64,000 nucleotides of DNA from Pisolithus tinctorius (taxonomy: Eukaryota; Basidiomycota; Agaricomycetes; Boletales; Pisolithaceae). Under the pieces are notes generated by a model. It had not been told where the DNA came from. It worked only from the letters and a program-made list of their open reading frames with translations, and searched no databases. A program made the position numbers and the translations under genes. Location of the stretch: the NCBI GenBank assembly GCA_024663395.1, contig JANFAH010000072.1:186001-250000 (forward strand), given 5' to 3'. This document shows positions 10,580 to 21,643 of the stretch, piece after piece (position 1 is the stretch's first letter; every line of letters starts with the position of its first letter).

Positions 10580-12074
10580 ATGTCCATCCGATATGCACCT
10601 GTTCCAAATCCTCGCACTGAACCAGACACAAATGCAGAGCTCGACGCCGCTTTCGACGACAGCGACGATGAAGCCATCGACGAGTCCCATCCCTTGCGTC
10701 GTCCCACGCCGTCTTCCGAACTGAACCAACCTCAATGGAACGACCATCTGCAGGAGCGGTCGGCTCTGGCATACGATTTCGACTCCCCCATTCCAGATTA
10801 CGACCAACCTCCTCCAGGATCACCACCACCTCCTACTGCCTTTGCATTACCAAATTCCATAGGAAACAACAACGGTACCATCCCCACGTTCACACCCAAT
10901 GACATCCCTCGGACACATCCTTCCTGGTGGAAAAGGGCCACCACGTCACTCTTACCAAACTACCTCATCTCCCGCTTCAGACTTGATGATTCACCTCGCG
11001 GTAGTAGACCCGTGATGGGCGGGGGAACAGGGAATGACGGTGTTTTCAACAACATTACTGCCAAGCCTTCCACCTCTGGAGTTCGTGTTCAAGATGGTCA
11101 GTAGATCGTAATCTTACTTTCATTGCGTGTCGATCAATCCTCATTGGTCGTATGCAGGTGATGACGTCTACATCGTTCCCGAAGACTCCTCTGCCATTCC
11201 TCCGCCTTCTTATGCATCCGCCCAGGCAGATGCCGTTCCCCCTTACCACACATCCACTCTCCTCCTCCCATCCTCCGATGGCCCTCTCACCCAGGGAAAC
11301 ATCATCGTCGATGCCCTCCCAACGGGTACATTATTTGCATTCCTCTGGAATGCTCTTGTCAGTACCACCTTCCAGTTCATCGGGTTCGTCCTCACATGGG
11401 TGATGGGTACGACCCACGCCGCGCGATACGGTAGCCGTGCCGGTCTCGGCATTACCCTCATTCAATGGGGTTTGGCTCTTCGTTCACGCCTGGACGAAGT
11501 TGGGTCGTGGAACCAGCCGACTTTTGCGACGGCCAAAGAAGCGGATGAGTACTACCAAGACACGAGTCGCTACAATGCCTCGTCCATCGAACAACCGAAC
11601 GCTCCCAGCGGATCCCAGACAGACGATTTTTCGTGGAAAGGCGACGTCGCCCTTACCAGCCCGATGGCAACGGAATGGCTCTCATTTTTCCTCATGACAG
11701 CAGGTTGGTTTCTCTTGCTGACATCTACCCTTGGATTCTGGCGCGTGAAACGTTGGGAGAAGTCGATTCTCGCACCATCAAATCCGTCGCCTGATCTTCC
11801 GCCCCCACCATTGCAAACTCACGCAAGGTCCTTTTCCGAGGTTGATGCAGACACGGAGATGCCTTGGCCATCATTTCTGGTGCCTATGATGCAGAGCATT
11901 GGATCCCACCGATGGTCACGCCGTCGACGAGACGCTCGCGGTGTGAGTGGAGGCGCTGAGGTACAGGAGCAAATAGTTTTGTCCAGTGACCCTGAAAGAG
12001 CTCAGAGGACAAGAGACTTTCTTGATAGGGAGCGAGCCATGCATGAAGAGTTGAGATCAATGGGGATAGTTTAA
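10580..12074 (+). CDS. Bsd2 / NDFIP family membrane adaptor for Rsp5/NEDD4 ubiquitin ligase
   Basis: Two exons, 10580-11096 and 11158-12074. The N-terminal half is acidic and Pro-rich. A PPxY motif (PPSY, in AIPPPSYASAQ) lies before the membrane part; such motifs bind WW domains of Rsp5/NEDD4 ligases. Three hydrophobic segments follow: FAFLWNALVSTTFQFIGFVL, a segment around GLGITLIQWGLAL, and WLSFFLMTAGWFLLLTSTLG. This acidic N-terminus plus PY motif plus three helices is the NEDD4_Bsd2 layout. Yeast Bsd2 sits in Golgi/endosomal membranes and sends metal transporters and other membrane proteins to the vacuole. The C-terminal tail is basic and cytosolic in character. The family call is strong; the cargo is unknown. 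Confidence 0.85.
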
Positions 12075-12326
12075 CACCGACTGGGGGAGGTGGATCTACA
12101 TAGCTTTGGTTGACATGTGGATACACGAACAGTATACCATGCATGTACTTGGTTTCAACCTGATCATCGACTCGGACACCTCACCCCAACAGAGCACCAG
12201 CTGCACGTCTTGTATACTCTACATTATTTTAGACATTACCATTTTTTCGAGTACATATGTTATACTGCACATCGTCGGATGTATACAAGAACTGTGTGGC
12301 TTGTTTGATATAAGCCTTGACACGGG

Positions 12327-14680
12327 CTACGATCTCTTTAGAAACACCTCCACATTGAATTCTAGGGCAGAACATGGATAGGTGATCTCAAAATTCGACA
12401 GCACGGTCGGATGCAGAACGCCGAGGGTGCCTATCTTGATGTCTCTTGAGGAGGGAGGTATAATGGCCCCATTCACTTCATCGGCCAGGTGAACAAGTTC
12501 AGATTTACGGACTGGAAGAGGGCGGAAGTAAAGATCGGCAGCTCGGCCAGGGAAGTAGGCTGGATCTATTCCGCGGGAGTCAGCGCTGCGTCAACGCAGT
12601 ATACAGGGAGGGAAAGTACCATTCCCCTCAACGATGTAGTATCCGCGCTCACTGGTATGATCCGTGCTCGTGATACGCGGAACTTCGAGCATGCGCATCG
12701 CGCGGTCGAGTAAGCCGTGAATAACTTCGAAACCGGCTGTCTTTGAGCACCACAGTGCAGCAGCATGCCGCTCGTTACGCGCTTGTTTCTCCTGCGTTGC
12801 ATCTTTGAATACTACATCGGAAACCTCGAACAAACGAATTGGCAGTGCGTGAGAACGGTTCTCACGGACGGTCTTGAGCAGGCCAGGGAGGAGGGAAGTG
12901 CGCACGACCTGGAACTCGAGAGTTTTGGGGTTTGCAATTCTCACTGCAAGCGTTCCAGGATCGGGGCGATTCATGAAAGCAAAATTCTCGTCGTGGGAGC
13001 ACTGACTTGGTGTGTCAACGTCTCATGCACTGAGCTTGAAAGGCAGAAGTCATACCAAAATAAGGGGAAGCGCCTCCACCCACCCAGCCATCGCCCATTC
13101 TCGTCGTATAACGTCTGCTAGACGGGATATCGGCAGCGGCTGCGCAATTGTACTTGTTTTGGGAAAGATGTCCGGAAGGTTGTTGTATCCATACGCAACA
13201 GCAGCGTCCTCTACGATGTCGCATTCGTGGAGGATGTCCGGGCGCGTACACGGAATATCAACCGTGATCTCATCCGTATATCCTGGATTAGAAGAAGGCG
13301 CAGTGTTCAGGGTGGGGTTGAGAGTCATCCGCGTAAGGAGCCGGGCTATAGCGGGGACAGAAAGGGAAAGGCTCGTGCAGGAGTTGATGTAAGAAGCACG
13401 CACTGTCGTAGTGCGTGGAGAGATATCAGGAGATATACGTGCCGATCCATCAGCAAAGACGAGCTTCACGGGCTCGATTCTAAAACAGATGAGCTGGCTG
13501 GCATCAAACGAGAGCCATACTCACGTATATGGTTCCTCGCAATACTCTGAAAACATCGTCGCGACCATATTCACAACTATCTGTAGTTTCGTCTCATCTG
13601 TAGCGGTCACTTCAATCAACACGTTCCGCGTGTTCAGGGATATTTTGCTGTGCTCCGAGTTAATAATCGGAGGGAGAGAGAGTACACGATCTTTTGAGTC
13701 ATATATAATCGGGTACACTGGTGCATCACGAATGATGGGTAGGAAACGGGAGACGTGTTTATCGCTCTGTGCCCTTGGTGAATGATCAAGAAACGGTTTG
13801 CTGCATAACAACATACATCGTAGATCGTCATCAGTTCCTTTGCTGTATATTCGACACTCTTTCCAAGAGCCCTGAACTTGATTTTTTCGGGATCACGGGC
13901 TTCGAAACGGAAAGGTCCTTCGATTGTATCCAAGTCATGGGTACCAATAGCAGCAACCCAACGACGCCGACCGATATTCTGGTTGAGTTTGTCCTGAAGG
14001 TCGATGAAAGACTTGTAGGAACGGGGCGTAAACCCGATGTTTCGCAAAATAGCACATGCAATGAGGGGACGGACACGCTGTGTCTGTTCGAATACGGTGA
14101 TGAGCATATGCGAAATAAACGCTGTCAGTAGCGACGTACCTCTGGATGGATGTTCATGGTGATTAGGTTTTGCTCGCCACCAGGAGGGTAGACAAGTTTG
14201 TATTGGGGAGCCTCCTGTCGCTCGAGGAAAACACCCAATGCACGGGATATGCCTTCTATGCAGAGAAGATCATATCTTCAAGCGACGTCAAAATGACTGA
14301 GAGCCCAAGTCGACCATATTCTGACCTGTTGGCTGGGACTTCGATCTTGAGTTGCTGGAGGCTACGATTAGACAAAGGGGAACGGATCGCAGGATATTGT
14401 ACATACCGGACGTTCCGCTGGAAGTCCATTCTTGATCGCTGCTTCTACATCTTCTGTTGTCTATCGCGGGGGCTCGTTCGGACCTGATCGAGAAGAAAAG
14501 AAAGAAACACGAACGTCTTCGTCCAGCTCTAATCCATATTCAAAGCAAAGTCTATCAAATTCATCCGTGGCTGCATAGGCGTCGATCAGTGAAATGTATG
14601 CAATGATCAGCGGGCAACGTACTATACTGCTTCCCGAGCCTCTCAAAAAGATCAGCCTTGTCTACAGGAACAGTGGGCAT
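12327..14680 (-). CDS. FRS1: Phenylalanyl-tRNA synthetase beta subunit, cytosolic
   Basis: The protein starts MPTVPVDKADLFERLGKQ at 14680. The next exon, FDRLCFEYGLELDEDV, matches the eukaryotic/archaeal PheRS beta N-terminus. Other recognisable parts include FRFEARDPEKIKFRALGKS (B3/4-type tRNA-editing region), the B5-type block near 13500-13700, and the C-terminal catalytic-like module with PKTLEFQVVRTSLLPGLLKT, LPIRLFEVSDVVF and YFPGRAADLYF. The final exon ends NVEVFLKRS with TAG at 12327-12329. Beta pairs with alpha (here at 16880-18894) to form the alpha2-beta2 enzyme that charges tRNA-Phe. It has about eight short introns. Length, about 590 residues, fits the cytosolic form, not the monomeric mitochondrial enzyme. 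Confidence 0.93.
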
Positions 14681-14928
14681 CCTGGAGAACTAATTGTCCT
14701 CGGCTACTGGTGACGATGGCGATTGCGAACTAACGCGATACAAATCTCGCGCGAAACTTGGGGTTATCCTCTGAGTCCGAGTCAGGCAGGGAGGTTCCCC
14801 CCGGACACCCCTCGCCTAGACCGGGGTCTCACAACGTCCTGTTCTCGACCGTACGGTACGCTTGTTCAAAAGTAAGTCATGACACGTTCCTCTCCTGCAG
14901 TCGACCTGATTCGTTTCTAATGTGAGGA

Positions 14929-15793
14929 ATGCGACCGCTTTTTCACTTACTCGCCACACTCTGGCTTTGTTCCGTATCGCAGGCGTACGCCCAGGATGCA
15001 CCTACACAACTCTACATTCATCACCGTATGGTCCATCCAAATCTCCCAGTAACATACTGGTCCAATTTTGGGTCCATTAGTATCCCTCACCCATCCTCTA
15101 TTTCGCCGCCTGGTACACCGGTGACATTCACCCCATCCGAAACCTTGCTCGATGACCTATCCAAGTTCGCGGAGAGCGTGGATCCAGCGCTCGAGGAGTC
15201 TCTATACCAGGTAGCCGTGGGGAGACCTGAGCTATCAGAAGGGATATGGCCTATGTCAGTCATGAAGGGGGTGAGTGTAGCGTCTTCGGCTCTACGGTTC
15301 CAAATTGAATAAAGTCAAGTGTCTGATGTCGACGTCGACGTCATCCAGTATCACAATTCACCTTTCTCCCTCTGGCGAGGTGTTGGGACTAGACTATTTT
15401 CTCTCGTCTATTCCCCCGAATGGTTCATGCCCCCCGTCCTCGGACACGGCTAACTCCTACCCAGTGCACAATACGACCGTTTTCGTCAAGATACCCAGCT
15501 CACCGCCGTCGTATGTCATAATTTGGTGCTGCACACTCACAGCTGTTGATGTCTTCCGTAGACCAAGGCTACGTGCACCACCTCCCTTGACACCAGAAGG
15601 TGTACCGGTTTCCCCTGTCCCTGAAAAGACTTTCTTGCAAAAGTATTGGGTATACATAGTTATAGCCCTTGCTGCCCTGCGTATGTATCGACTGATGTAT
15701 CTTACTGGACGAAATCTAACATTACGTCTAGTGATTTCAGGACCGCCAGAAGAACCTGCGGCAAGCGGGAATGGACCCAAGGCTGCGAATTGA
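14929..15793 (+). CDS. EMC10: ER membrane protein complex subunit 10
   Basis: Four exons, with introns at about 15271-15319, 15511-15561 and 15681-15731. The N-terminus MRPLFHLLATLWLCSVSQAY is a clear secretion signal. The lumenal part includes SSITIHLSPSGEVLGLDYF, typical of EMC10. Near the C-terminus PEKTFLQKYWVYIVIALAAL is the conserved KYWxYI membrane anchor, followed by a short Gly/Pro tail after SGPPEEP. EMC10 is a lumenal/peripheral subunit of the complex that inserts tail-anchored and multipass proteins in the ER. The family fit is good in order, length and motifs. The first splice choice was made to join the two frames and is the least certain. Confidence 0.82.
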
Positions 15794-16063
15794 CTGGACA
15801 GTTGCGAAAACTCCATGTCCGGAGCTGTGGGGTTGTAGTCGGAAGGGATATCTCATTTTCGACCCAGTTGTTAGCTTCAGTAGAGAGACTGGGACGGCGT
15901 GCGCAGCTCCATCTACGATATTTCCCCGAATTTGCACCGAGACTGGTGCGGAAGGCTGTTATCCAAATCTGTGAGTGACTGGGTTCACATGCCATGCTCG
16001 TGGTGAGGTCCGTAGGGCGATTGAGATAACTACACATGGAGATCCGCAGCCCACTAGCCGAAG

Positions 16064-16750
16064 ATGCCTGCTTTCATTCGTCCAGCAACGAGGGCCGACG
16101 AGCCAGCGCTCTCCAGAATCTGTCTTCTGACAGCCGATGCTGGTGTCTCTGCTGAGGGTATACATGCTTACCCTGAGCTTCCTGGGCTGATCTATGCTCT
16201 CCCCTACGTTAACCTCCCCGGTACCTGGGCATTCCTCCTCGTTGATAAGCCTCCTGAGGATAGTGAGAACGAAGACGTGGTGGGATATTGTATTGGTTCG
16301 CTCGACACTCGCATCTTCGAAGCGGCGGCATCTGAGAGATGGTGGTCGCCCCTTCGCGCCCAGTTCGGGCCTCTCTTGGAACCCAACCAACGGGTAGAGC
16401 CCCCGCTCAAGCAGGCGGACCGCACGTACATTAACACCATTCTCAACTTCACCCCAGCATCTGACGCTCAGATCAAGTTCTCTCCTGCACATTTACACAT
16501 AAACATTTTGCCTTCACATCAGAATAAGGGGTATGGAAAACAGCTAATTGGGAGGGTGATACGATATTTGAAGGAGCAAGGCATGGCAGGGGTATGGTTA
16601 CAGATGGACTCCAGGAATGTGAAGGCAGCGGGCTTCTACTCGAGACTTGGGTTCGGGCTTGTTGAGGGCACACCTCCAACTGTAGTAGGAATCACAGTCG
16701 AACAGTGGGAAGAGAAGTGGGGGGAATTGGACAACGAGCCATCTCATTAG
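16064..16750 (+). CDS. GNAT-family N-acetyltransferase
   Basis: An intronless frame of 228 residues beginning MPAFIRPATRADEPALSRIC, the usual GNAT opening (IRPAT-D). The acetyl-CoA-binding motif A is AHLHINILPSHQNKGYGKQL, with the Q-x-x-G-x-G turn. It is followed by GVWLQMDSRNVKAAGFYSRL, which carries the N-x-x-A-x-x-F-Y signature. An insertion between the first strands (about residues 80-130) is longer than in minimal GNATs. Related sequences include the acetyltransferase-like domain associated with O-GlcNAcase proteins, but no glycosidase domain is present here. Substrate unknown. It lies between EMC10 and the PheRS alpha gene. Confidence 0.85.
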   Translation: MPAFIRPATRADEPALSRICLLTADAGVSAEGIHAYPELPGLIYALPYVNLPGTWAFLLVDKPPEDSENEDVVGYCIGSLDTRIFEAAASERWWSPLRAQFGPLLEPNQRVEPPLKQADRTYINTILNFTPASDAQIKFSPAHLHINILPSHQNKGYGKQLIGRVIRYLKEQGMAGVWLQMDSRNVKAAGFYSRLGFGLVEGTPPTVVGITVEQWEEKWGELDNEPSH

Positions 16751-16879
16751 TAGTCTACGGTACTCGCCAATGTCTGATTCTTCGTTTTACCTGCTGGTAT
16801 CGTCACTCCGGTTCAACTTGAACGCCAAGTTACCCTCCTACACCACTTATATACTGGGTTGTCTTCATGCGCTATTGGT

Positions 16880-18894
16880 CTAAAACATGACAGCTGGCGA
16901 AGTCTCTACACCCTCGATCGACGTCTTGTGACCGACGAGGGTCCTTATGTTATTGATGCCATATCTGTTCAAGGTCGATTAGCATCTGCTGGAATAGGGT
17001 ACGCATGCTGTCTCACCGAATCATCGTTGGCCGCTCAAGGCTGATACCCCAGCCGTGCACGCGCACATCCTTCGGCAAGCCCATGGGCCCCAGCATTTCC
17101 GCGCGAAACATGCCGCTGTTCCCAATTTCCACCCACTTTTGTAGCATGGGATGGAAGGCGAATATCTCCAGCGACGGCTGCACCGCCGGTAAATAAATGT
17201 TCATGTATTGCCAAGAACACCCACCTCTGTGTATGGGTTATAGGCCGGTTTGAACCGCAGATCCGTCACACCCATTTTCTTAAAGAAAACTCTCATAAAC
17301 CCTGTGACGAATCTGAGGATTAGTAACTCCCTTAGACCTTTGCCAACTCACCGATCAGGTCAGCCAACGTCAAATTTCTGTCAGCAACTACTCCCTCCAC
17401 CTGATGGAACTCTGCAAGGTGGGTTGCGTCCATTGTTTCATTTCTGAAAACCCTGTCAATACTGAAGAGCTTTGCAGGACGGAATCCATCCCCTCCGGAG
17501 TCGCCAACGTTTCCATGTTCGTCTATGGTTTCCCCTCTGCACCTTGCGGCTAACTTGTACAGCATCGCACCTGAAGTCGCAGTTGTGTGTGTACGTAGGA
17601 GAAGTTTATGCGACTCCTCGTCCGACCATGGTGTCCGATAGCCAATCGATCCATAGCCACCTTTCTCATGTACGGTGGCTACCCTCTTGTAGTAATCTTC
17701 AGGTGGTCTTAGGGATGTCGAAGGGTCTACAGAGGTATTCTAAGCGGCGGTCATCGATTGAAAAGAAAACAAACCAGAGAGGTAGAAAGTATCTTGGAGT
17801 TCTCGTGCTGGATGGAGCTGTGGCACGAACAAAGTATCGAAACACCAGAACCCGGACTCGACAAAGGAGTTCGTCGGCATTTCCTCGAAACTGGGATAAC
17901 TTTTCTTAGCACGAGAAAATAATTCCGACCACCAAGACGTACCCCATTTCAAAAAAGATATTCCGAATTTCTTCTCGTACCTTTAGAAGTGGGTGGAATG
18001 CTCCGCCTGACGTGGGTATTCCATCCGCTTCGAAATTGTATTTCTTGAACGTGGCGCTCTTCCATGACCCTCTTCTGCGCATTAGTACTAGATCAAGAAG
18101 CTATCGTAAGACGCACGATGTGAGCATATCAACAGTCAAATCTGTCTCGGGTTTCGCAATCGACGTGCTGAAATTGGGGCCTTTATGGACAGTGAACCAT
18201 TGACCTTTCCTAAGACCCGGGTTGATACAGTGCTGTGTGGCTCGATATGGAGATAAAGTACCTTTGGACGATCAGCTTCCGTTTTCTTAGTTCTGCGACG
18301 GCTTTCTCGCCAGCCTTCAAGGTTCCTGTAGAATCCACCTCACGCAACTCGAGTTGAGTAATATCTTGAATGGTAGGTACCTGAGCGATGCGTTACAAGG
18401 AAAATGGCAGAAGTCGAATCAATCAACCCACCGCCTTCACGAATCCGCTGCCCTCTTTTGTGATCCACCCGTTCTTGAAAGCACGGCTTTGCCCCACTTT
18501 CGCGGCTTCGTCGCCGATCTTTCTTTTAAGGTCTTGTACACCAATGGGTTCCCCTTCGCCTTTAATCGGTAGGGCTGCCCAGACACGCGCCTCATGAGAA
18601 CCTTGAAGGACGATTTGTGCACCTTCTGGTGTGAGCACATGGGAAGACGTCTCGTGTGTTTCGTAGGATATCATCTACAGAATCGCAACTAAGAAATGAG
18701 CGTGCACGTCGTAGTGGATCACCTCTAAGTACCTCGCGACTTTGCAGAGAGTTCAGTGCACCGAGGACGGCGATCTGAGCGTCCTGACTAGCTGCAGGGC
18801 CCGTTTGTCCAGGGATGACGAGTGCCCTTGTATCATGGATGACTGAAAGCTGATTTAGCGTATCCAATATAAGCTGCTGGAGAGCTTCAGCCAT
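16880..18894 (-). CDS. FRS2: Phenylalanyl-tRNA synthetase alpha subunit, cytosolic
   Basis: Starts [19 protein letters not shown] at 18894. The N-terminal winged-helix part includes SGFVKAVG and the basic region after it. The catalytic class-II motifs are clear: motif 2 as [20 protein letters not shown] (17440-17380) and motif 3 as [20 protein letters not shown], split by an intron near 17010. The segment [20 protein letters not shown] lies between them. The last exon ends [10 protein letters not shown] with TAG at 16880-16882. Alpha carries the aminoacylation site of cytosolic PheRS and works only with beta (12327-14680). It has about eight introns. The identity is certain; a few internal exon borders (17650-18250) are approximate. 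Confidence 0.93.
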
Positions 18895-19010
18895 GGTGGT
18901 TTCGTTGCAGTGATTGAGTGGACGAGTCAGTTATCTCATCTCGACTGCACGTGATCTTATGAGGGTGACTCCCGCTAATATTGGCACTGATATTGGTAGT
19001 GTAATACACC
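18895..19010. promoter_or_regulatory. Shared promoter of PheRS alpha and PEX2
   Basis: 116 bp lie between the divergent start codons. A CACGTG core (GCACGTGA) sits at 18948-18953, close to the middle. Confidence 0.4.
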
Positions 19011-20492
19011 ATGACCAGCAGGGTTCCGTCGAGCTGTCCGTGGCCCGCGATATGGCAGGAAGCCTGGGATGCTTCTCAGCCAGCATTGGACTCGATTCGA
19101 GGTTCACTAAGCTCGCATGACGCACCAAGTCCTCGTCCCCTTCGCGTCAACCAAATGGACTCCGAGCTCCTAGATCAACAATTGGTACATCTACTATGCG
19201 AGCCTCTGCAAAGGGCTCTCGGAATCGCGAACGTACGAAGTTCCCCGTGCAATACGCTTGTTCTGACAATTGCAACAGGCAGCATTAAAGACACGCTTTG
19301 AGCCGGAACTGACCTTGCTCGTTCAGGTCGTCCTTTATAAGTTCTCGGTCTGGAATCTCGGGGCGACCTATGGGGCAAAACTTCAAGGCCTTTCATATAG
19401 TGTCCCAAAAGACACGAAAGGTCCATTGGCCCGTAAGCACCAGTATTGACCACATGTGCCATGCTAAGATGAACAATCCAAAGCCTCGGGACTTCGGCGG
19501 CGCACACTCATCATGCATGGCGCTCTCACGATATTGTTACCTTACTGTTACAATCGCTTAAGGACTGGTGCACTTTCTAGAGCTTGGCCTGATGCGCCAT
19601 CAAGTGACAAGCGACGCATAGCTTGGAAAACCCTCGCGCATCTTGAGACCACTCATGCACTGGCTGCTCTCCTTAATACAATGGTTTTCCTATGGAATGG
19701 CCGGTGAGTCATGAGGCAGCCGAATTACTGATCTACCTACCCTTCAGCAACAGGTACCGCAGTTTGGCCGATCGTCTTTTGAACTTGTCATTGGTCTCCA
19801 CGAGAAGTAAAATTACGCGGGAGGTCAGCTACGAGTTTATGAACCGCCAGATGGTCTGGCATGCTTTTACAGTAGGCTCTACTTCCCCTGAACCCATCCC
19901 CACGTTCATCACTCGCGGATAGGAATTCCTGCTCTTTTTGGTTCCTCTCATAAGCCCAAGGACCCTCCAGCGGCGCTTTGTGAAGCTCTTATCACGCCTG
20001 ACGTCCGCAGTTCTCCCATCTTCCAATGACTACAAGGTCCAGCAGCGAAAACGTGGCAAATACGAGACACTTCCAGCAGATCAATGTGCGATATGCGCGG
20101 AAAATGCTTCATATACACTGGGTCTCGGTTACTCAAACACTCTAACGACTTTGGCGCCCTATTCCTCTGCCCAGGAGAGTATCTCCCACCCTGCCTCAGT
20201 CGACGAAGTACCTGCATTCCCGATTTATACCCCATACATCACGTCGTGTGGGCACTTGTACTGTTATTATTGCATCTCTGAACGCATGATGCGTACGGCT
20301 GACGAGGGGTCGGAGACTGGCTGGGAGTGTCTGCGATGTGCAGAGCATGTTCGAAGCGCCGACAGGTGGGAAGCAGAGGTGTCGGTGGCCAGGGATTCCG
20401 CCTCAGGGAGTGATTACGAGTTCAGCAGCGAGTTCGGTAACACTGACCTTTCAGGAAGTGTTAGCAGCTACTTGGGATCTTTAACGGAGTAG
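19011..20492 (+). CDS. PEX2: Peroxin-2, RING ubiquitin ligase of the peroxisomal import machinery
   Basis: The start at 19011 precedes IWQEAWDASQPALDSIRGSL and QLVHLLCEPLQRAL, both typical of fungal PEX2. After introns come RFEPELTLLVQVVLYKFSVW and GAKLQGLSYSV, then the membrane part from about 19500. The C-terminal RING begins DQCAICAENAS and continues TSCGHLYCYYCISERMM and GWECLRC, keeping a C3HC4-like zinc pattern. PEX2 forms, with PEX10 and PEX12, the ligase that monoubiquitinates the receptor PEX5 so it can be recycled from the peroxisome membrane. A Ser/Asp-rich tail of about 45 residues follows the RING. The identity is firm; an upstream start in another exon cannot be excluded. Confidence 0.9.
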
Positions 20493-20569
20493 ACATAATA
20501 ATCAGACTACAAATATCCCTTCCTTCTACAGTCTGAACCATGCTACAGGTATAGTTACATGACAACCCT

Positions 20570-21436
20570 CTAATTTGACTTGCTAGCTTTCATCATGTCA
20601 ACAAGATTTCTAGTACTAGAAGTGAGGACGACAGCGTAGCGAGATTCGTGCAATCTCTTTCCTGCCTTGACGCTATCTGTCACCCACTCAGGTTTAACAA
20701 CGTGCACCAAATTGCGGCGCTTAGATGTGAGAAGCTTGTGTGTCTTTGACCCACTGAGCTGTTGAGACGTCAATATATGTGTCGCCCCGTTCGGTGTCAG
20801 TCTTTAGACGGCATGAGTACGTGGTCCACATGCAAACCAGGACCGTGCCACGTACAAGGTCGTTCCCCCTGCGAGGGCGACGACGTGTTTCATCTCGATG
20901 TCTGTGGTACCACTAAGGTAACCACTAATATACACCCGAACACCCCGCAAGACGCCAGTGGTAGGCTCTTCCTTGCTTTGAGCAGCTAGTTTCTTGTTTC
21001 GATCGTCGAAGTATTGCCTAGCACCGCAGTGTCCCCTTCGCTCGCCGCGCTGATGTCCATTGGTAGCGGACACCACAGTGTCTGGAAATGTGAGAGTCGC
21101 GATTACGTGTTGTTCACGAGTGACGGATATATACACACCGGATCGCTCGTATATGTTGGAGTGAGTGATCGGATTCGACTCATCCGCCAGAGTGCGCAGG
21201 AGGTGCTTAGTTACCTCCAAGTTAGATGGTTTCTTCCCGTCGGAATAAAGAGGGGCAGAAATCCTGGATCGCGTAAATTGACGAAACGGAAAGATGCGCC
21301 ACAGAAGTCACCGTGCTAGTCGTTGCTTGTCTTCGTCAACCTTCTCAAGTAAGGTGCGACGAGGATAGGGGCTCGGAACGGTTTTCTTGGGTGGTGAAAC
21401 AAGAGCTGGTTTTCTAACAGTTATATACTTGTCCAT
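20570..21436 (-). CDS. Small BRCT-domain protein related to the Rev1 N-terminus
   Basis: The likely start is MDKYITVRKPALVSPPKKTV at 21436, Pro/Lys-rich. The conserved part begins QYFDDRNKKLAAQ and runs into a BRCT domain: GVRVYISGYLSGTTDIEMKH, then an intron, then GATHILTSQQLSGSKTHKLL and VHVVKPEWVTDSVKAGKRL with the conserved BRCT Trp. TAG is at 20570-20572. The YFDxRxxKL lead-in plus this BRCT resembles the N-terminal part of Rev1, the translesion polymerase. Here the protein stops soon after the BRCT and no polymerase domain follows. BRCT folds bind phosphopeptides or DNA ends, so a DNA-damage role is inferred. The 5' half (21220-21436) is poorly resolved, and an earlier start at 21631 is possible. 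Confidence 0.7.
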
Positions 21437-21542
21437 GATGGTGGCATGTATGGTACAACCTGCGGAATGCCGCTTCACACGGTGGGTGGTGGTAGTAGTG
21501 GTTCGAGGACGCGTCTCGACATCGACGCGTGAGACCACGGTT

Positions 21543-21550
21543 TCACGTGA
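21543..21550. promoter_or_regulatory. TCACGTGA palindrome
   Basis: Lies between the BRCT gene and folylpolyglutamate synthase, about 100 bp upstream of both likely starts. If the BRCT protein starts at 21631 instead, the site would be coding. Confidence 0.4.
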
Positions 21551-21643
21551 TTTGGTTGTTATATTGCTCCGAGTCACCCGAAGGCACCTCGCGGACGAAT
21601 AAGCACTAGGCTGCCCATCTGGGCTGACCAAATTAAACTACTG

